Origin: RGIG1918 sp964570895
GTDB lineage: Bacteria > Cyanobacteriota > Vampirovibrionia > Gastranaerophilales > Gastranaerophilaceae
DNA length: 64,000 bases
Direction of reading: 5' to 3'
Assembly: GCA_964570895.1 (NCBI GenBank)
Contig: CAZMZD010000004.1
Location: 1-64,000 of the forward strand
Positions 35,207 to 45,507 of this stretch are shown in pieces. The position numbers were made by a program, and so were the translations under genes. The first letter of the stretch is position 1. Each line of letters opens with the position of its first letter. The notes beneath the pieces are model-generated. The model was not told the origin of the DNA. It made no database searches and worked only from the letters and a program-made list of their open reading frames with translations.

Positions 35207-36796
35207 ATGACAGGCAATCTAAAAGCAATAATAGATGATTTAAGAAAACTGTGGAACGGTTTAGATTTAAACCAAAAATTCACAGTTTCAGCTCTTACTG
35301 TCGTTGCGATTGTCGCAAGTATATTTTTTATTGTCAAAGCAAGCGAACCAAATTGGAGCGTTTTATATTCTGATCTTAGCGAACCTGATGTTGCAGCGAT
35401 TGCTGAAAGCCTTAAAAAAACAGGCTATGCTTATAAAATTTCAGAAGACAAAAAAGCAATCCTTGTTGCAGCAGACAAAAAAGAAGAACTTAGAATGTTT
35501 GTTGCTGAAAACGACTTAATTCAAGATTCTTCCCCAGGGTTTGAACTTTTGGACGAACTTCAATTGGGTTCAACTGATTTCAAAAACAAACTCACAAAAC
35601 AAAGAATTTTCCAAGGCGAACTTACTCGCTCAATTGAAAAATTAAACGGAATTTCAAAAGCAAGAGTTCAATTGGCAGAGCCCGAACGTTCAGTATTTTC
35701 TGATGAAGACGAATCTCCATCAGCAAGCGTTATGCTAATTTTAGAACCTGGGTATAGAATTAAAGCAAGCCAAGTGAATGCAATTAAAAACCTTGTTGCA
35801 TACGCTATTCCAAGATTATCATCAGACAAAGTATTTTTAACAGACCAATACGGAAATGTTTTGTCTGAAGATGTTTCAAAAAATTCAAATGATATGCAAA
35901 GCTTTAAAGCAAGCTTTGAAAAAGATAGCGCAAAGAAAATCAAAGAAACACTTGAAACAATTATGGGCAAACAAAATGTTTCTGTTCAAGTGAGCGCAGA
36001 ACTTGATTTTAACTCAACAAGGGCGACAATTGAAAGCTACACGCCTGCAAACCCTAATGGGCAAGGTATTGTCATCAATTCTCAAGGCGAAAAAGAATTT
36101 TACAACAACCCAACTTCAACACCTGCCGTGCAAAGCACAACTACAACCACAGATGGCACAAACCAAACAGTTTCGCAAAACACAACTTCTCAAGACACTA
36201 AAAATATGAGCTACGGCAAAGAAAGAAATGCTGTAAGCTATGCTGTTGCAAAAGAAGTTAAACAAGTTGTCTACGCCCCGGGGAGCGTTAAAAGAATGAC
36301 TGTTGCGGTTGCTGTTAATAAAATATTAACCGACTCTGAGAAAAAAGAAATTGAAAACCTTGTGGCAGCAGCTGCAGGTATGGACCTCGAAAGAGGCGAT
36401 ATGGTCAACATTTCAAGTTTGAAATTCACAAACGATGAAGACAAACAAGAAGACGCTCAAGCGCAACAAAGCTCAATGACATACAACATAATTGAACTTA
36501 TCTTTACAAAAATAGCACCACTTGTGATACTATTAATATTAGGACTTGTGGCACTCAACACCTTTGCAACCGTTCTTAAAAGACCGGAAACTGCAAGAGG
36601 TGGCAGGGATGAAGAAGAGGATTACGGAATTGACCCATTCTTAGCACTTCAAGACGCACAAGAAATTGAATTAGAAGATCCGCAAGATAACGTGTTCAAT
36701 GTTATTGTGGAAAGAAAGAAAAGTGACATCACAGACGCAATAGCGCAAGACCCTGCTGAAGCTGCAAGATTGCTCACAACATATATTAGAGAATAG
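35207..36796 (+). CDS. fliF: Flagellar MS-ring protein FliF
   Basis: 529 aa membrane protein that forms the MS ring. Membrane segments lie near residues 24-46 and 427-447. Between them are the ring-building domains (NWSVLYSDLSEPDVAAIAES; KARVQLAEPERSVFSDE). The C-terminal tail (about 450-529) binds FliG. A Thr/Gln-rich linker near 295-330 replaces the usual disordered loop. A 67-base gap before it may hold a weak internal promoter; its ATG is preceded by AAGGA. Confidence 0.95.
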   Translation: MTGNLKAIIDDLRKLWNGLDLNQKFTVSALTVVAIVASIFFIVKASEPNWSVLYSDLSEPDVAAIAESLKKTGYAYKISEDKKAILVAADKKEELRMFVAENDLIQDSSPGFELLDELQLGSTDFKNKLTKQRIFQGELTRSIEKLNGISKARVQLAEPERSVFSDEDESPSASVMLILEPGYRIKASQVNAIKNLVAYAIPRLSSDKVFLTDQYGNVLSEDVSKNSNDMQSFKASFEKDSAKKIKETLETIMGKQNVSVQVSAELDFNSTRATIESYTPANPNGQGIVINSQGEKEFYNNPTSTPAVQSTTTTTDGTNQTVSQNTTSQDTKNMSYGKERNAVSYAVAKEVKQVVYAPGSVKRMTVAVAVNKILTDSEKKEIENLVAAAAGMDLERGDMVNISSLKFTNDEDKQEDAQAQQSSMTYNIIELIFTKIAPLVILLILGLVALNTFATVLKRPETARGGRDEEEDYGIDPFLALQDAQEIELEDPQDNVFNVIVERKKSDITDAIAQDPAEAARLLTTYIRE

Positions 36797-36802
36797 TTTT
36801 AA

Positions 36803-37846
36803 ATGGCAAAAGAAGATAAAAAAGCACCCATAATAAGCACAGACACAATGAAACCGAGCCAAAAGGTTGCGGCGCTGCTTATTTTGCTTGGGCCAACTGC
36901 TTCTGCTGAAATTATGAAAAATATTCACGATGACGAAGTGCTTGAACAAATCACGCTTGATATTGCTTCAATGCAAAAACTTCAGCAAGAAACGTTGGAA
37001 GCCATCGTGAACGAATTTCACACAATCTTCAAAGCTTCCGATATGGTTTCATCAGGCGGTATGAACTATGCAAAAACCTTGCTTGAAAAAGCATACGGTG
37101 GGGAAGAAGCAGCAAAAATTTTGGATAGGCTCGTTTCAGTTTTAAACACAAACCCGTTCCAATTTTTTAACGATGCAGACCCTGTGCACCTTGCAACATC
37201 GTTCCAAAACGAAAACCCACAGCTTATTGCGCTCATTCTTGCATATTTAAGACCTGACATTTCTGCAAAAGTTTTGAACTCGCTTCCGCCAAATGTTCAA
37301 GCGAAAGTTTCATTAAAAATTGCTCAAATGGAAAGCACAAACCCTGAAATTATTTCAGAAGTTGAAAAAATTGTTGAATCAAGATTTTCAAATGTCGTTG
37401 TTCAAGACTTTTCAAAAGTTGGCGGAACCGTTACTTTGGCAAGTATCTTAAACAGAACAGACAGAGCAACAGAGAAAAACGTAATAGAAATGCTCGAAGA
37501 AGTAACTCCGGAAGTGGCAGAAAATGTGCGCGCATTGATGTTCGTATTTGAAGATGTTGTGAACCTTGAAGACAAAGCAATTCAAAGAATACTTCGCGAA
37601 GTTGATTCTAAAGACTTGTGCTTAGCTCTTAAAGGCGTGAAAGACGAAATTAAAGATAAATTCTTGAACAACATGTCTGAACGTGCTCAAGCTATATTGC
37701 TTGAAGAAATGGAATACTTAGGACCTGCACGTGCTAAAGATGTTCAAGAAATGCAAACAAAAATTGTATTTACAATTAGAAGCCTTGAATCTAGCGGTGA
37801 AATTACTATTTACAGAGATAGTGCTGAGGACGAATTAATTGACTAG
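36803..37846 (+). CDS. fliG: Flagellar motor switch protein FliG
   Basis: 347 aa. FliG transmits torque from the stator and couples the MS ring to the C ring. N-terminal SQKVAALLILLGPTASAEIM, middle domain ENPQLIALILAYLRPDISAK with an EHPQ-like ENPQ motif, and C-terminal charged helix with MSERAQAILLEEMEYLGPAR are all present. The charged torque residues (Arg, Glu, Asp) of that helix look conserved. fliH overlaps or abuts its stop. Confidence 0.96.
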   Translation: MAKEDKKAPIISTDTMKPSQKVAALLILLGPTASAEIMKNIHDDEVLEQITLDIASMQKLQQETLEAIVNEFHTIFKASDMVSSGGMNYAKTLLEKAYGGEEAAKILDRLVSVLNTNPFQFFNDADPVHLATSFQNENPQLIALILAYLRPDISAKVLNSLPPNVQAKVSLKIAQMESTNPEIISEVEKIVESRFSNVVVQDFSKVGGTVTLASILNRTDRATEKNVIEMLEEVTPEVAENVRALMFVFEDVVNLEDKAIQRILREVDSKDLCLALKGVKDEIKDKFLNNMSERAQAILLEEMEYLGPARAKDVQEMQTKIVFTIRSLESSGEITIYRDSAEDELID

Positions 37847-37868
37847 GATTAGAGATTACAGTATTAAT

Positions 37869-38567
37869 ATGGATTCTTCCGTAACCGTTGGCGAAAAAGA
37901 GGAAGAAATCCGCATAGAAAGCGTTCAAGAATCTCAAATTAGAGATGTGATGGAACCTATTTTACAAAAAGCTCGTGCTCAAGCGCAAGAAATTCTTGAT
38001 AATGCCCGCGCGCAAGCAAAAAAAGAGGTTGAAGAGCTCAACCAAAGAAAAGCAGAAATTGAAAATGATATTGAAGCTCTTAAAAAAACTGTTGCAGACG
38101 AAGGAAGGGAAGAAGGCTTCAAAAAAGGCTATGAAGAAGGCTTAAAAAGCGCACAAGAAGCCTCTCAAGATAAAATTGACGCGGTTGACTTATTTGCAAA
38201 ATCAAATTTTGAAATTAAAAACAAAATTTTAAGCTCAACAAAAAATGACATTTTAAACTTATGTTTTGAAATTTCAAAAAAAGTGTGCTTTAGAGAGCTT
38301 GACGCTGAAATTCTGGGCAAAATTATAGATAGAGCGCTTGTTTTACTTGAAACAAAATCTCAAGTAAATGTTATGATAAGCCCAAAATTGGCAGAAAGAT
38401 TGCCTGAAGATTTTGACAAAAATTTCATGAATATCAGAATTATTCAAAATGCCAAAATTGCAGATGATTCAATCATCGTCGAAAGCCTTGCAGGCAACAT
38501 AGATTGCTCTATTGGTGTACAAATTGATAAAATTGCAAACGAGATTTTAAATGGAAGAGCAGATTGA
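37869..38567 (+). CDS. fliH: Flagellar export apparatus stator FliH
   Basis: FliH tethers and regulates the export ATPase FliI. The ATG at 37869 gives 232 aa; the frame is open from a TTG at 37839 that overlaps the fliG stop, with GAGGAC upstream, so the start is uncertain by ten codons. Residues about 35-105 are a long Glu/Lys/Ala coiled coil (ARAQAQEILDNARAQAKKEV) with a GxxxG-like EGFKKGYEEGLKS stretch; the C-terminal domain resembles the V/F-ATPase stator. It overlaps fliI by 17 bases. Confidence 0.9.
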   Translation: MDSSVTVGEKEEEIRIESVQESQIRDVMEPILQKARAQAQEILDNARAQAKKEVEELNQRKAEIENDIEALKKTVADEGREEGFKKGYEEGLKSAQEASQDKIDAVDLFAKSNFEIKNKILSSTKNDILNLCFEISKKVCFRELDAEILGKIIDRALVLLETKSQVNVMISPKLAERLPEDFDKNFMNIRIIQNAKIADDSIIVESLAGNIDCSIGVQIDKIANEILNGRAD

Positions 38568-39882
38568 AAAAATTGATTTGCAATATGCAATAGATAAAGT
38601 TAAAACCGTTGAAACAATCCAAGCTTATGGTAAAGTTGTTGAAATTATCGGGCTGATAATTGAGGCAGACGGTCCGAAATCAAGCATTGGCGATTTGTGC
38701 TACATATATAAAGACGACTCTAAAACCAAAAAAATTATGGCAGAAGTCGTGGGTTATAGAGCGAACAGAATTTTACTTATGCCGCTTAGTTCTATGGAAG
38801 GAATTATGGCAGGCGCGCCTGTTGTGAACACGGGTTCAGATATGAAAATAAAAGTGTCTGAAACAATGCTCGGGAGGGTGCTCGATGGGCTTGGAGAGCC
38901 AATTGACGGCTATGGGGATATTGTTCCTGAAAAATTATATTCAACAAACGCGGAATTTATTAACCCTCTTATGAGAAAGCCGATTGATGAACCGCTTTCC
39001 CTTGGAATAAGGGCAATTGACGGGTTTATTACGGTTGGCAAAGGGCAAAGAATGGGAATATTTGCGGGTTCAGGCGTAGGCAAAAGCACAACGCTTGGTA
39101 TGATGGCAAAAAACACCACAGCAGACGTAAACGTAATTGCCTTAATTGGGGAACGTGGAAGAGAAGTTCGCGAATTTATTGAAAAAACCCTTGGGTCGGA
39201 AGGGATGAAGCGCTCTGTTGTAATATGTGCCACAAGCGAACAACCATCACTCGTTAAAATTAAAGCAGGTTTTGTTGCTTGCGCTATCGCAGAATTTTTC
39301 AGAGATAAAGGAAAAGACGTGCTCTTTATGTTAGATAGCGTAACCCGTATTGCGCTTGCGCAAAGAGAAGTGGGGCTTGCAGTTGGCGAACCGCCTGCAA
39401 CAAGGGGTTACACGCCAAGCGTTTTTGCACTTATGCCAAAAATATTAGAAAGAGCAGGCATTAACGAAAAAGGAACAATAACAGGGCTTTACACCGTTCT
39501 TGTTGAAGGTGATGACTTTAACGAACCAATTTCAGACACAGCAAGAAGTATCTTAGACGGGCACATTGTGCTCTCGCGTGACCTTGCGCACAAAAACCAT
39601 TATCCTGCAATTGATGTGCTTGAAAGCATTTCCCGTGTTATGAACTCAATTGCAACTAAAGACCACAAAATGGCGGCAGGTTTTATTAGAAACCTTCTTG
39701 CAACATACAAAAAGAACGAAGATTTGATTAACATAGGGGCGTACGCAAAAGGCTCCGACCCACTCTGCGACAAGGCAATAACCCTAAAAGATAAAATTGA
39801 TAACTTCTTAATTCAAGAAGTTGACGACAAAGCAAGTTACGATGTTACAATCAACGAGCTTATGCAAATTTCGCAAATGTAA
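38551..39882 (+). CDS. fliI: Flagellar export ATPase FliI
   Basis: 443 aa hexameric ATPase of the flagellar type III export system, related to F1-beta. P-loop GIFAGSGVGKSTTLG, then IALIGERGREVREF with the catalytic Glu, and DVLFMLDSVTRIALAQREVG. The export-type signature PPATRGYTPSVFALMP separates it from ATP synthase subunits. Its ATG lies inside fliH. Last flagellar gene here; its stop abuts the mutS2 stop from the other strand. Confidence 0.96.
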   Translation: MEEQIEKIDLQYAIDKVKTVETIQAYGKVVEIIGLIIEADGPKSSIGDLCYIYKDDSKTKKIMAEVVGYRANRILLMPLSSMEGIMAGAPVVNTGSDMKIKVSETMLGRVLDGLGEPIDGYGDIVPEKLYSTNAEFINPLMRKPIDEPLSLGIRAIDGFITVGKGQRMGIFAGSGVGKSTTLGMMAKNTTADVNVIALIGERGREVREFIEKTLGSEGMKRSVVICATSEQPSLVKIKAGFVACAIAEFFRDKGKDVLFMLDSVTRIALAQREVGLAVGEPPATRGYTPSVFALMPKILERAGINEKGTITGLYTVLVEGDDFNEPISDTARSILDGHIVLSRDLAHKNHYPAIDVLESISRVMNSIATKDHKMAAGFIRNLLATYKKNEDLINIGAYAKGSDPLCDKAITLKDKIDNFLIQEVDDKASYDVTINELMQISQM

Positions 39883-42243
39883 TTATTTTAAATATGCGAT
39901 TGTGACACCATCTCCGCCTTCTGTTTCAATGTTCCCTGCTCTAAATTTTGAAACGTATGGGGAAGTTTTAAGATAATCGCGAACAGCGGATTTCAGCGCG
40001 CCAAGCCCGTGCCCGTGAATTATAGTCACGGTTTCAATATTTTTTAAACTTGCTAAATCAAGGTGGCATTCAAGCTGCGTGAGCGCTTCTTCAACCCTTT
40101 CGCCCCTTAAATCAATTCTTAAAAGATTAACCCCAAGCCCTGTGTTATCGCCAAAATCCACAGACACTTTTTGCAATTTTTTAGCAGGTTTTTTATTTGT
40201 GAAAGCAAGTTTTGAAGTTTTAAGAGTGGTTTTCAACAAGCCGAGCTGAATTTCCACATTGCCTTTTTTATCGGGCAAAGAAAGCAATATAGCGGGCGTG
40301 TCCACCCCTTTGACAAGCACAGGGGAACCGATTTTAATGCTTTCCCAATCTATCTCTTCATATTTGTTTGATAACTTTTCTTCATCATCTGCAAATTGCG
40401 CTCTTGTTTCAGCTTCTAATTTTGCAAGGCGAGAATAACTCCTTCTTGCAATTTTTTCCGATTTTTCTGCGCGCAATTCATCGAGCGTTTCTTTAATTTC
40501 CGCCCTTGCAGCTTCAAGCGCTGATTGATATTTTTTCTTGAAATTTTCTAAAGATTTCTTTTTGTTGACTTTAATATCTGTGATTTTCTTTTCCAGCTCT
40601 AAATTCTTTTCTTTTGCTTTTTCTTCTTTAATTTTTGCAGTTTCTTCAAGTTCTTTTAAGGAACTGTGGGTTTTTTGTATTTTTTCAAACATTTCGTAAT
40701 TAGAATTTTGAGTTTTTGATAAAATATCACGCGCACGGCTTACAATTTTTTCATTGATGTTGTAAGTTTTTGAAATATTCAACCCGTTTGAGCTCCCTGC
40801 AAGCCCGATATAGAGCTTATATGTGGGCGATAAGGTTTTTGTATCAAATTCAACGGACGCGTTTTTGAAATGTTTATTTTCATATTCCAAAAGTTTCAGC
40901 CCGCCAAAATGGGTGGTGAGAATTGTTGTGCAATCAAGTTTTGATAAATGCTCTAAAATTGCTTGCGCAAGCGCTTCTCCCTCGCTTGGGTCAGTTCCTG
41001 CCCCAAGCTCGTCAAACAAAACTAAAGAATTATTATCAACATTTTCTAAAATCCCTGCCACATTTTGAATATGCGCGCTAAATGTCGAAAGACTTTGGGC
41101 AAGGGATTGTTCTTCTGAAATATCTGCAAACACTTTTTTATAAGGATAAATATGAGCGTCAAGCGCGCTCACATGAAGCCCAGCGCGAGCCATCAAAACA
41201 AACAGCCCGATTGTTTTTAAAATTACGGTTTTCCCGCCTGTGTTTGCGCCTGTAATTATAAGCGAATTAAAATTTTCGCCAATTGAAAAATCGTTTTCAA
41301 CGATATTTTCAACATAATTCATAAGAAGCGGGTGCCTTGCGCCTTGAGCTTGAATAATTTTCTTGTCTGAAATTGCAGGTTCAACCCCTTTAATTTTTAT
41401 TGAATAAGAAGCTTTTGCAAAAATGAAATCGAGCTCAGAGAGTACATTTTGCAGCGTAATTAATTCCTCTTTGTGCAAATGCAGCTCTTCGCTTAATTCT
41501 TTGATAATCCTTTCTTCTTCTTTAATTATCGCAATTTCAATTTCGCGAAGTTTATTATTTATTGGCACAAGCTCATTTGGCTCAATGAAAAAAGTTTGCC
41601 CTGAAGACGATGTGTCATGAATTATTCCTGCAACTTTTGTTTTAAAGCTTGCCTTAACTTGAAAAACCACTCTGTCTGCCCTTGTGGTGGGGGTTGTGTC
41701 TTGAAGATAGCCAACAAAATTTTGATTTTTCAAAAGCTCGGATATTTTATTTTTTAAATTACTTTCGGTGTCAAATTTAGCATTATGCAAGGCTTTAAGT
41801 TCAGGGTAGAGCGTTGGCAAAATTTTTAAATTTTCGCTAAATGTGAGAAAAATTTTCTCTCTCAATTCTTTATTTGTGTAAATCGCTTTTGTTATTTCAG
41901 AAAGCAAGGGTTTTTCAAAGCTATCAATTTTTTTTCTTGCCTTCTCTGCCACAAGCAAGGTTTTTGCAGAGTTCAAAATGTCTTCAGCGGTTAAAATTTT
42001 AGTTTTTAAAATGTCTGTAAAATCTGAAATATGAGAGATGACACCAAAGGAGGCTTCACCCATCTCGTCTAAAATTTGCTTAGCTTCGCTTGTAAGAGCT
42101 AAATTTTTCATTATTTCATCTTTAGAAACTAAAAGACTGATATCTTCACATCTCTTTGCGCCACAAGGTGTTATAGCACAAGAAGATAAATCAGATACAA
42201 CTTTATCAAATTCTAGTGATGTCGCATACTTATCAAATTTCAT
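39883..42243 (-). CDS. mutS2: Endonuclease MutS2
   Basis: 786 aa. MutS2 suppresses homologous recombination and, in Bacillus, also acts on collided ribosomes. The ATPase core has Walker A ITGANTGGKTVILKT and Walker B LVLFDELGAGTDPSEGEALA. A coiled-coil stretch (about 510-600) leads to a C-terminal Smr nuclease domain (LDLRGERVEEALTQLE-like, then IIHGHGLGALKSAVRDYLK). No mismatch-recognition domain I is present, as expected. TAAAAT lies six bases before the ATG with no Shine-Dalgarno, so its mRNA is probably leaderless. Confidence 0.96.
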   Translation of the reverse strand: MKFDKYATSLEFDKVVSDLSSCAITPCGAKRCEDISLLVSKDEIMKNLALTSEAKQILDEMGEASFGVISHISDFTDILKTKILTAEDILNSAKTLLVAEKARKKIDSFEKPLLSEITKAIYTNKELREKIFLTFSENLKILPTLYPELKALHNAKFDTESNLKNKISELLKNQNFVGYLQDTTPTTRADRVVFQVKASFKTKVAGIIHDTSSSGQTFFIEPNELVPINNKLREIEIAIIKEEERIIKELSEELHLHKEELITLQNVLSELDFIFAKASYSIKIKGVEPAISDKKIIQAQGARHPLLMNYVENIVENDFSIGENFNSLIITGANTGGKTVILKTIGLFVLMARAGLHVSALDAHIYPYKKVFADISEEQSLAQSLSTFSAHIQNVAGILENVDNNSLVLFDELGAGTDPSEGEALAQAILEHLSKLDCTTILTTHFGGLKLLEYENKHFKNASVEFDTKTLSPTYKLYIGLAGSSNGLNISKTYNINEKIVSRARDILSKTQNSNYEMFEKIQKTHSSLKELEETAKIKEEKAKEKNLELEKKITDIKVNKKKSLENFKKKYQSALEAARAEIKETLDELRAEKSEKIARRSYSRLAKLEAETRAQFADDEEKLSNKYEEIDWESIKIGSPVLVKGVDTPAILLSLPDKKGNVEIQLGLLKTTLKTSKLAFTNKKPAKKLQKVSVDFGDNTGLGVNLLRIDLRGERVEEALTQLECHLDLASLKNIETVTIIHGHGLGALKSAVRDYLKTSPYVSKFRAGNIETEGGDGVTIAYLK

Positions 42244-42929
42244 AAAAATATTTTACATTAAAATTTTTTAAAGTGTGCATTTTGTGGTTTTTGGGTGGAT
42301 TATTGCGGTTTGTTTGTTGGCAAGATTTTGGAATAGTTTCAGTATGACTTTTTATTTTGTCGCTACGGGCTTTTTATTTTGTCGCAATTTAGGTGCGCCT
42401 ATACGCACCCTGCGACTTTAATATACAAATTGCCATGCTGAACTAGCCTCCTTTTGCCGAAATCTGTCGATTTCGTGCAAAATGGGTCCTCTGGGAGTGG
42501 TTTCAGCATCTTGCCAACTGATGAGTCATAACGTTTGAATTATGATTTTTCATTTTTCTTTCTTTTTCATTCAGTCGCCATAAGGAAAAGAAAGAAAAAC
42601 GAAACAAAAAGAAAGAAACTTCGGCTCTTGCTTTACTCTTGCCATTTTTCAAATTTTTATCTCAGAAATCGCAGTCGAGCTTTTGCGAATAGCTATTTAA
42701 CAAAAATATGCTTCACCGGACGCAACCAATGTTGTGACCGCAAAACCTCTCCGCAATTTCCGTTTAGTGATAAAAATTTGAAAAATTAGATTTATGTTCG
42801 CACAAGAGTTTAATTTTGTAGGTCAGGCACTGCCTGACATTTACAATCCGCGCTGTGCTAACTCTCACATCCTAAAGCCTCGCTCGGTTTTTCTAAGCGC
42901 GTCGCGCTAAAGAAAAACCTTCGCTCGGG
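42244..42929. other. Gene-free region with dispersed palindromic repeats
   Basis: No credible gene. Recurrent pieces are: GCGCCTATACGCACC (about 42392), CATGCTGAACTAGCC with TTTCAGCATCTTGCC (42433-42520), a TTTTTCTTTCTTTTTCATTCAGTCGCC block (42545-42575) and GTAGGTCAGGCACTGCCTGAC (42818-42838). Bases 42840-42920 resemble 820-890 inverted. The 84-codon plus-strand frame 42535-42789 is low-complexity and rejected. Confidence 0.6.
42250..42255 (-). promoter_or_regulatory. -10 box of mutS2, leaderless spacing
   Basis: TAAAAT on the minus strand, six bases before the ATG. The -35 region is poor. Confidence 0.6.
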
Positions 42930-44264
42930 TTATTTCCCGATGCAGAAGCTTTCGAAAATGTTGTTTAAAAGCTCATCTGTCACGACTTCGCCCGTAATTT
43001 CCCCAAGCACAAGAAGCGCTGTTTTAATGTCTATTGAAATTAAATCTTGCAATTCTTCAATTTTAACCGCCTCGAGTGCGCAATTAATACTCTCTAGTGA
43101 CTTTTTCAAACATTCTTGTTGCCTCTGGTTTGTTATAAATTCAGTTTCAAGCGCGTTAATTGCAGAAATTTTATTTTTAATTTCTTGCTTTAATTCGTCA
43201 ATTCCTGACATATCTTTTGTGCTTATACGAATTGATGAAACATCGCTTTCACATGCGCCTAAATCTGATTTTGTTGAAACATAAATAAGCGGTTTTTCTT
43301 TATCAACAAGTTCAAAAATTTCTTTATCTGCTTCTGTAATTCCAACTTGCCCCTCATACAAAAGCAAGTTTACGTCCGCCGATTGGGCAATATTAATTGA
43401 ATTTTCAATCCCTATTTTTTCAACTTTATCAATGCCATCTTCTTGGCGAATACCTGCCGTGTCAATCAAAGTTGCGCAAATTCCATCAAGTTCAACTGTT
43501 TCTTGAATGCTATCGCGAGTTGTTCCTGCAATATCTGTGACAATTGCTCTATCGAGCGCCAAAAGCGCATTAAACAAAGAACTTTTCCCAACATTTGGGC
43601 GCCCTGTGATTGCAATTTTTATCCCTTCTCTTAAAATATTGTGAGCAGAAGCAGAAGCTAAAATGTTCTCTATTCTTTCTTTTGCAAGGTCAAGCGCATT
43701 TTCAATGTCTGAATATTCAACCTCTGCCACATCTTCCGGAAAATCCAAAGAGGCTATAATTCGCGCTAAAATTTCTTTTAAAATTTCTCTGATTTTTTCT
43801 ATTTCAAGCCTAAGCGCGCCTTCGAGGTTATTCAGAGATTTTTCAGCAGATTTTGATGTTTTAGAACAAATCAAATCCATAACCGCTTCGGCTTCCGTTA
43901 AATCTATTTTATGGTTTAGAAAAGCACGTTTCGTAAATTCACCGCGTTCTGCGAGCCTTGCGCCAAGCGACATTACAAGATTTAGTGTTTCTTTAATTAT
44001 AATTGGCGAACCATGTGTTTGAATTTCGATTGTGTCCTCGCCGGTATAACTTTTTGGATTTTTAAAAGGCAGAAGTATGACTTCGTCTAATTTTTTGCCA
44101 TCGCGCATTACCCAGCCATGGTTAATTTTTCCAATTTCAAATTTTTTAGAAAAAATTTTCTCTGCAATTTCAAAACTTTTGTCACCGCTAATTCTTATAA
44201 TCCCAACCCCGCTGTGAACCAAAGGTGTGACGGGCGCAACAATTGTATCAAATAAATTTTTCAT
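42930..44264 (-). CDS. mnmE: tRNA modification GTPase MnmE
   Basis: 444 aa. With MnmG it builds the cmnm5 group on wobble uridine 34. N-terminal folate-binding domain (GVGIIRISGDKSFEIAEKIF), helical domain, then a G domain at about 210-370: GRPNVGKSSLFNALL, DTAGIRQEDG and STKSD. The C-terminus ends FCIGK, giving the catalytic Cys of the CxGK tail. TAGAAT lies six bases before the ATG. It diverges from yidC, its usual neighbour. Confidence 0.96.
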   Translation of the reverse strand: MKNLFDTIVAPVTPLVHSGVGIIRISGDKSFEIAEKIFSKKFEIGKINHGWVMRDGKKLDEVILLPFKNPKSYTGEDTIEIQTHGSPIIIKETLNLVMSLGARLAERGEFTKRAFLNHKIDLTEAEAVMDLICSKTSKSAEKSLNNLEGALRLEIEKIREILKEILARIIASLDFPEDVAEVEYSDIENALDLAKERIENILASASAHNILREGIKIAITGRPNVGKSSLFNALLALDRAIVTDIAGTTRDSIQETVELDGICATLIDTAGIRQEDGIDKVEKIGIENSINIAQSADVNLLLYEGQVGITEADKEIFELVDKEKPLIYVSTKSDLGACESDVSSIRISTKDMSGIDELKQEIKNKISAINALETEFITNQRQQECLKKSLESINCALEAVKIEELQDLISIDIKTALLVLGEITGEVVTDELLNNIFESFCIGK

Positions 44265-44270
44265 GTTTTC

Positions 44271-44276
44271 ATTCTA
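44271..44276 (-). promoter_or_regulatory. -10 box of mnmE, leaderless spacing
   Basis: TAGAAT on the minus strand (ATTCTA on plus), six bases before the ATG at 44264; a weak TTTCTA lies 17 bases further upstream. Confidence 0.6.
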
Positions 44277-44321
44277 CCATGTTTTATGTATTATAGAAAT
44301 AAATATAAACGGAGAGAAACA

Positions 44322-45432
44322 AATGGGAATTGATTTTGTAACAATTACGATAAATATACTTAAAATGCTTGCAGATGGTTTGCATTCTTGGGGGCTTGCA
44401 ATTATCGCACTCACGGTTGTAGTTCGCGCTTTTATGTGGCCATCGAGCGTCGCTCAACAACGTTCAATGCGCGATATGCAAGTGCTTCAACCAAAAATGA
44501 AAGCAATTCAAGAAAGATATAAATCTAACCCTGAAATGATGCAAAGGAAAATGATGGAGTTCTATAAAGAACATAAATTTAACCCGATGGCAGGGTGTTT
44601 GCCAATGCTCATTCAATTGCCTGTTTTCATTTTATTATACACAGCTCTTATGAGCCCACAGTTTATTGAACTTGCAGGCAAAACTAATTTCTTGTTTATA
44701 AACAGACTTGACGCAACAATGAAAAGCAATGCAGGAGTAAGTTATGATAACAAATTCTCTGCAACAAAAAATTCTCAATTCCAAGCAGCAAAAAATATCG
44801 TTGTATACTTTGGCGATGAAAAAAGCGAAGAAAAAGTTGATAATCAACAAAAAGCAATCGAAGTTCAAGGAGTTATTGTTCCTGGGCAAAACATTGATTT
44901 CAAAATGCACTTAGATAGCATTAAACTCCGTTTTGAACAATTAGATAAAATCACAAAAGCAGAAGTTGATGTTCAAAATATTCAAACAAGAGAAACGGAA
45001 AAATTGACTTTTGTTCGCGATGGAAGCATTTTGAAGGCTTCAATCCCAACTCTTGTTGTGCAAGAAGAAATGCACTATGACGTCTTATTCCTTGTTGCAT
45101 TGTTTATTCTTACTATGTGGCTTAGCCAAAAAGTTATGATGGCGCAAAATAAAAATACCCCGCAAGACCCACAACAAGCAGCAATGCAAAAATCTATGGG
45201 AACATTTATGCCAATTATGGTAGGTATGATGTTTGTGTTTATTCCAATTCCTGCCGGCGTTTTGTTATATCTTGTGACAAGTAATTTATTCCAAATCGCG
45301 CAAACTGTTGTAATTAACAAACAACTAGATAAAGAACACGAAGAAAAATTAAAACCTAATACAACTGATGAAACAGGCGCAAAAGTGGTTAAAGCAAAAG
45401 AAGTGCGCGATGTTAAAGAAGAAGAAAAATAA
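44322..45432 (+). CDS. yidC: Membrane protein insertase YidC, with unusual internal insertion
   Basis: 370 aa from the ATG at 44322, preceded by GGAGAG; the longer upstream frame lacks a site. Five hydrophobic segments, with family landmarks GLAIIALTVVVRAFMWP, NPMAGCLPMLIQLPVFILLY and, later, VPIPAGVLLYLVTSNLFQ-like text. A region of about 110 residues (about 125-235, including ATKNSQFQAAKNIVVYFGDE) is inserted after QLPVFILLYTAL, that is, between the third and fourth core segments rather than before the core as in E. coli. The C-terminus is charged, as in ribosome-binding YidC proteins. A terminator follows. Confidence 0.92.
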
Positions 45433-45454
45433 TTAAAATTAAAAATCTAAAATA

Positions 45455-45484
45455 AAAAAGCGGTCTTTTGAAACCGCTTTTTTA
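45455..45484. terminator. Bidirectional terminator between yidC and ddh
   Basis: AAAAAAGCGGT and ACCGCTTTTTT form a stem with A and T runs on both sides, so it can end transcription of yidC (plus) and ddh (minus). Confidence 0.9.
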
Positions 45485-45507
45485 TTGCATTTATATTGGT
45501 TTTAAAA

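Noticed and set aside
42535..42789. 84-codon plus frame in the mutS2-mnmE gap
   Set aside because: Phe/Ser/Lys low-complexity sequence built on a dispersed repeat; no start context.
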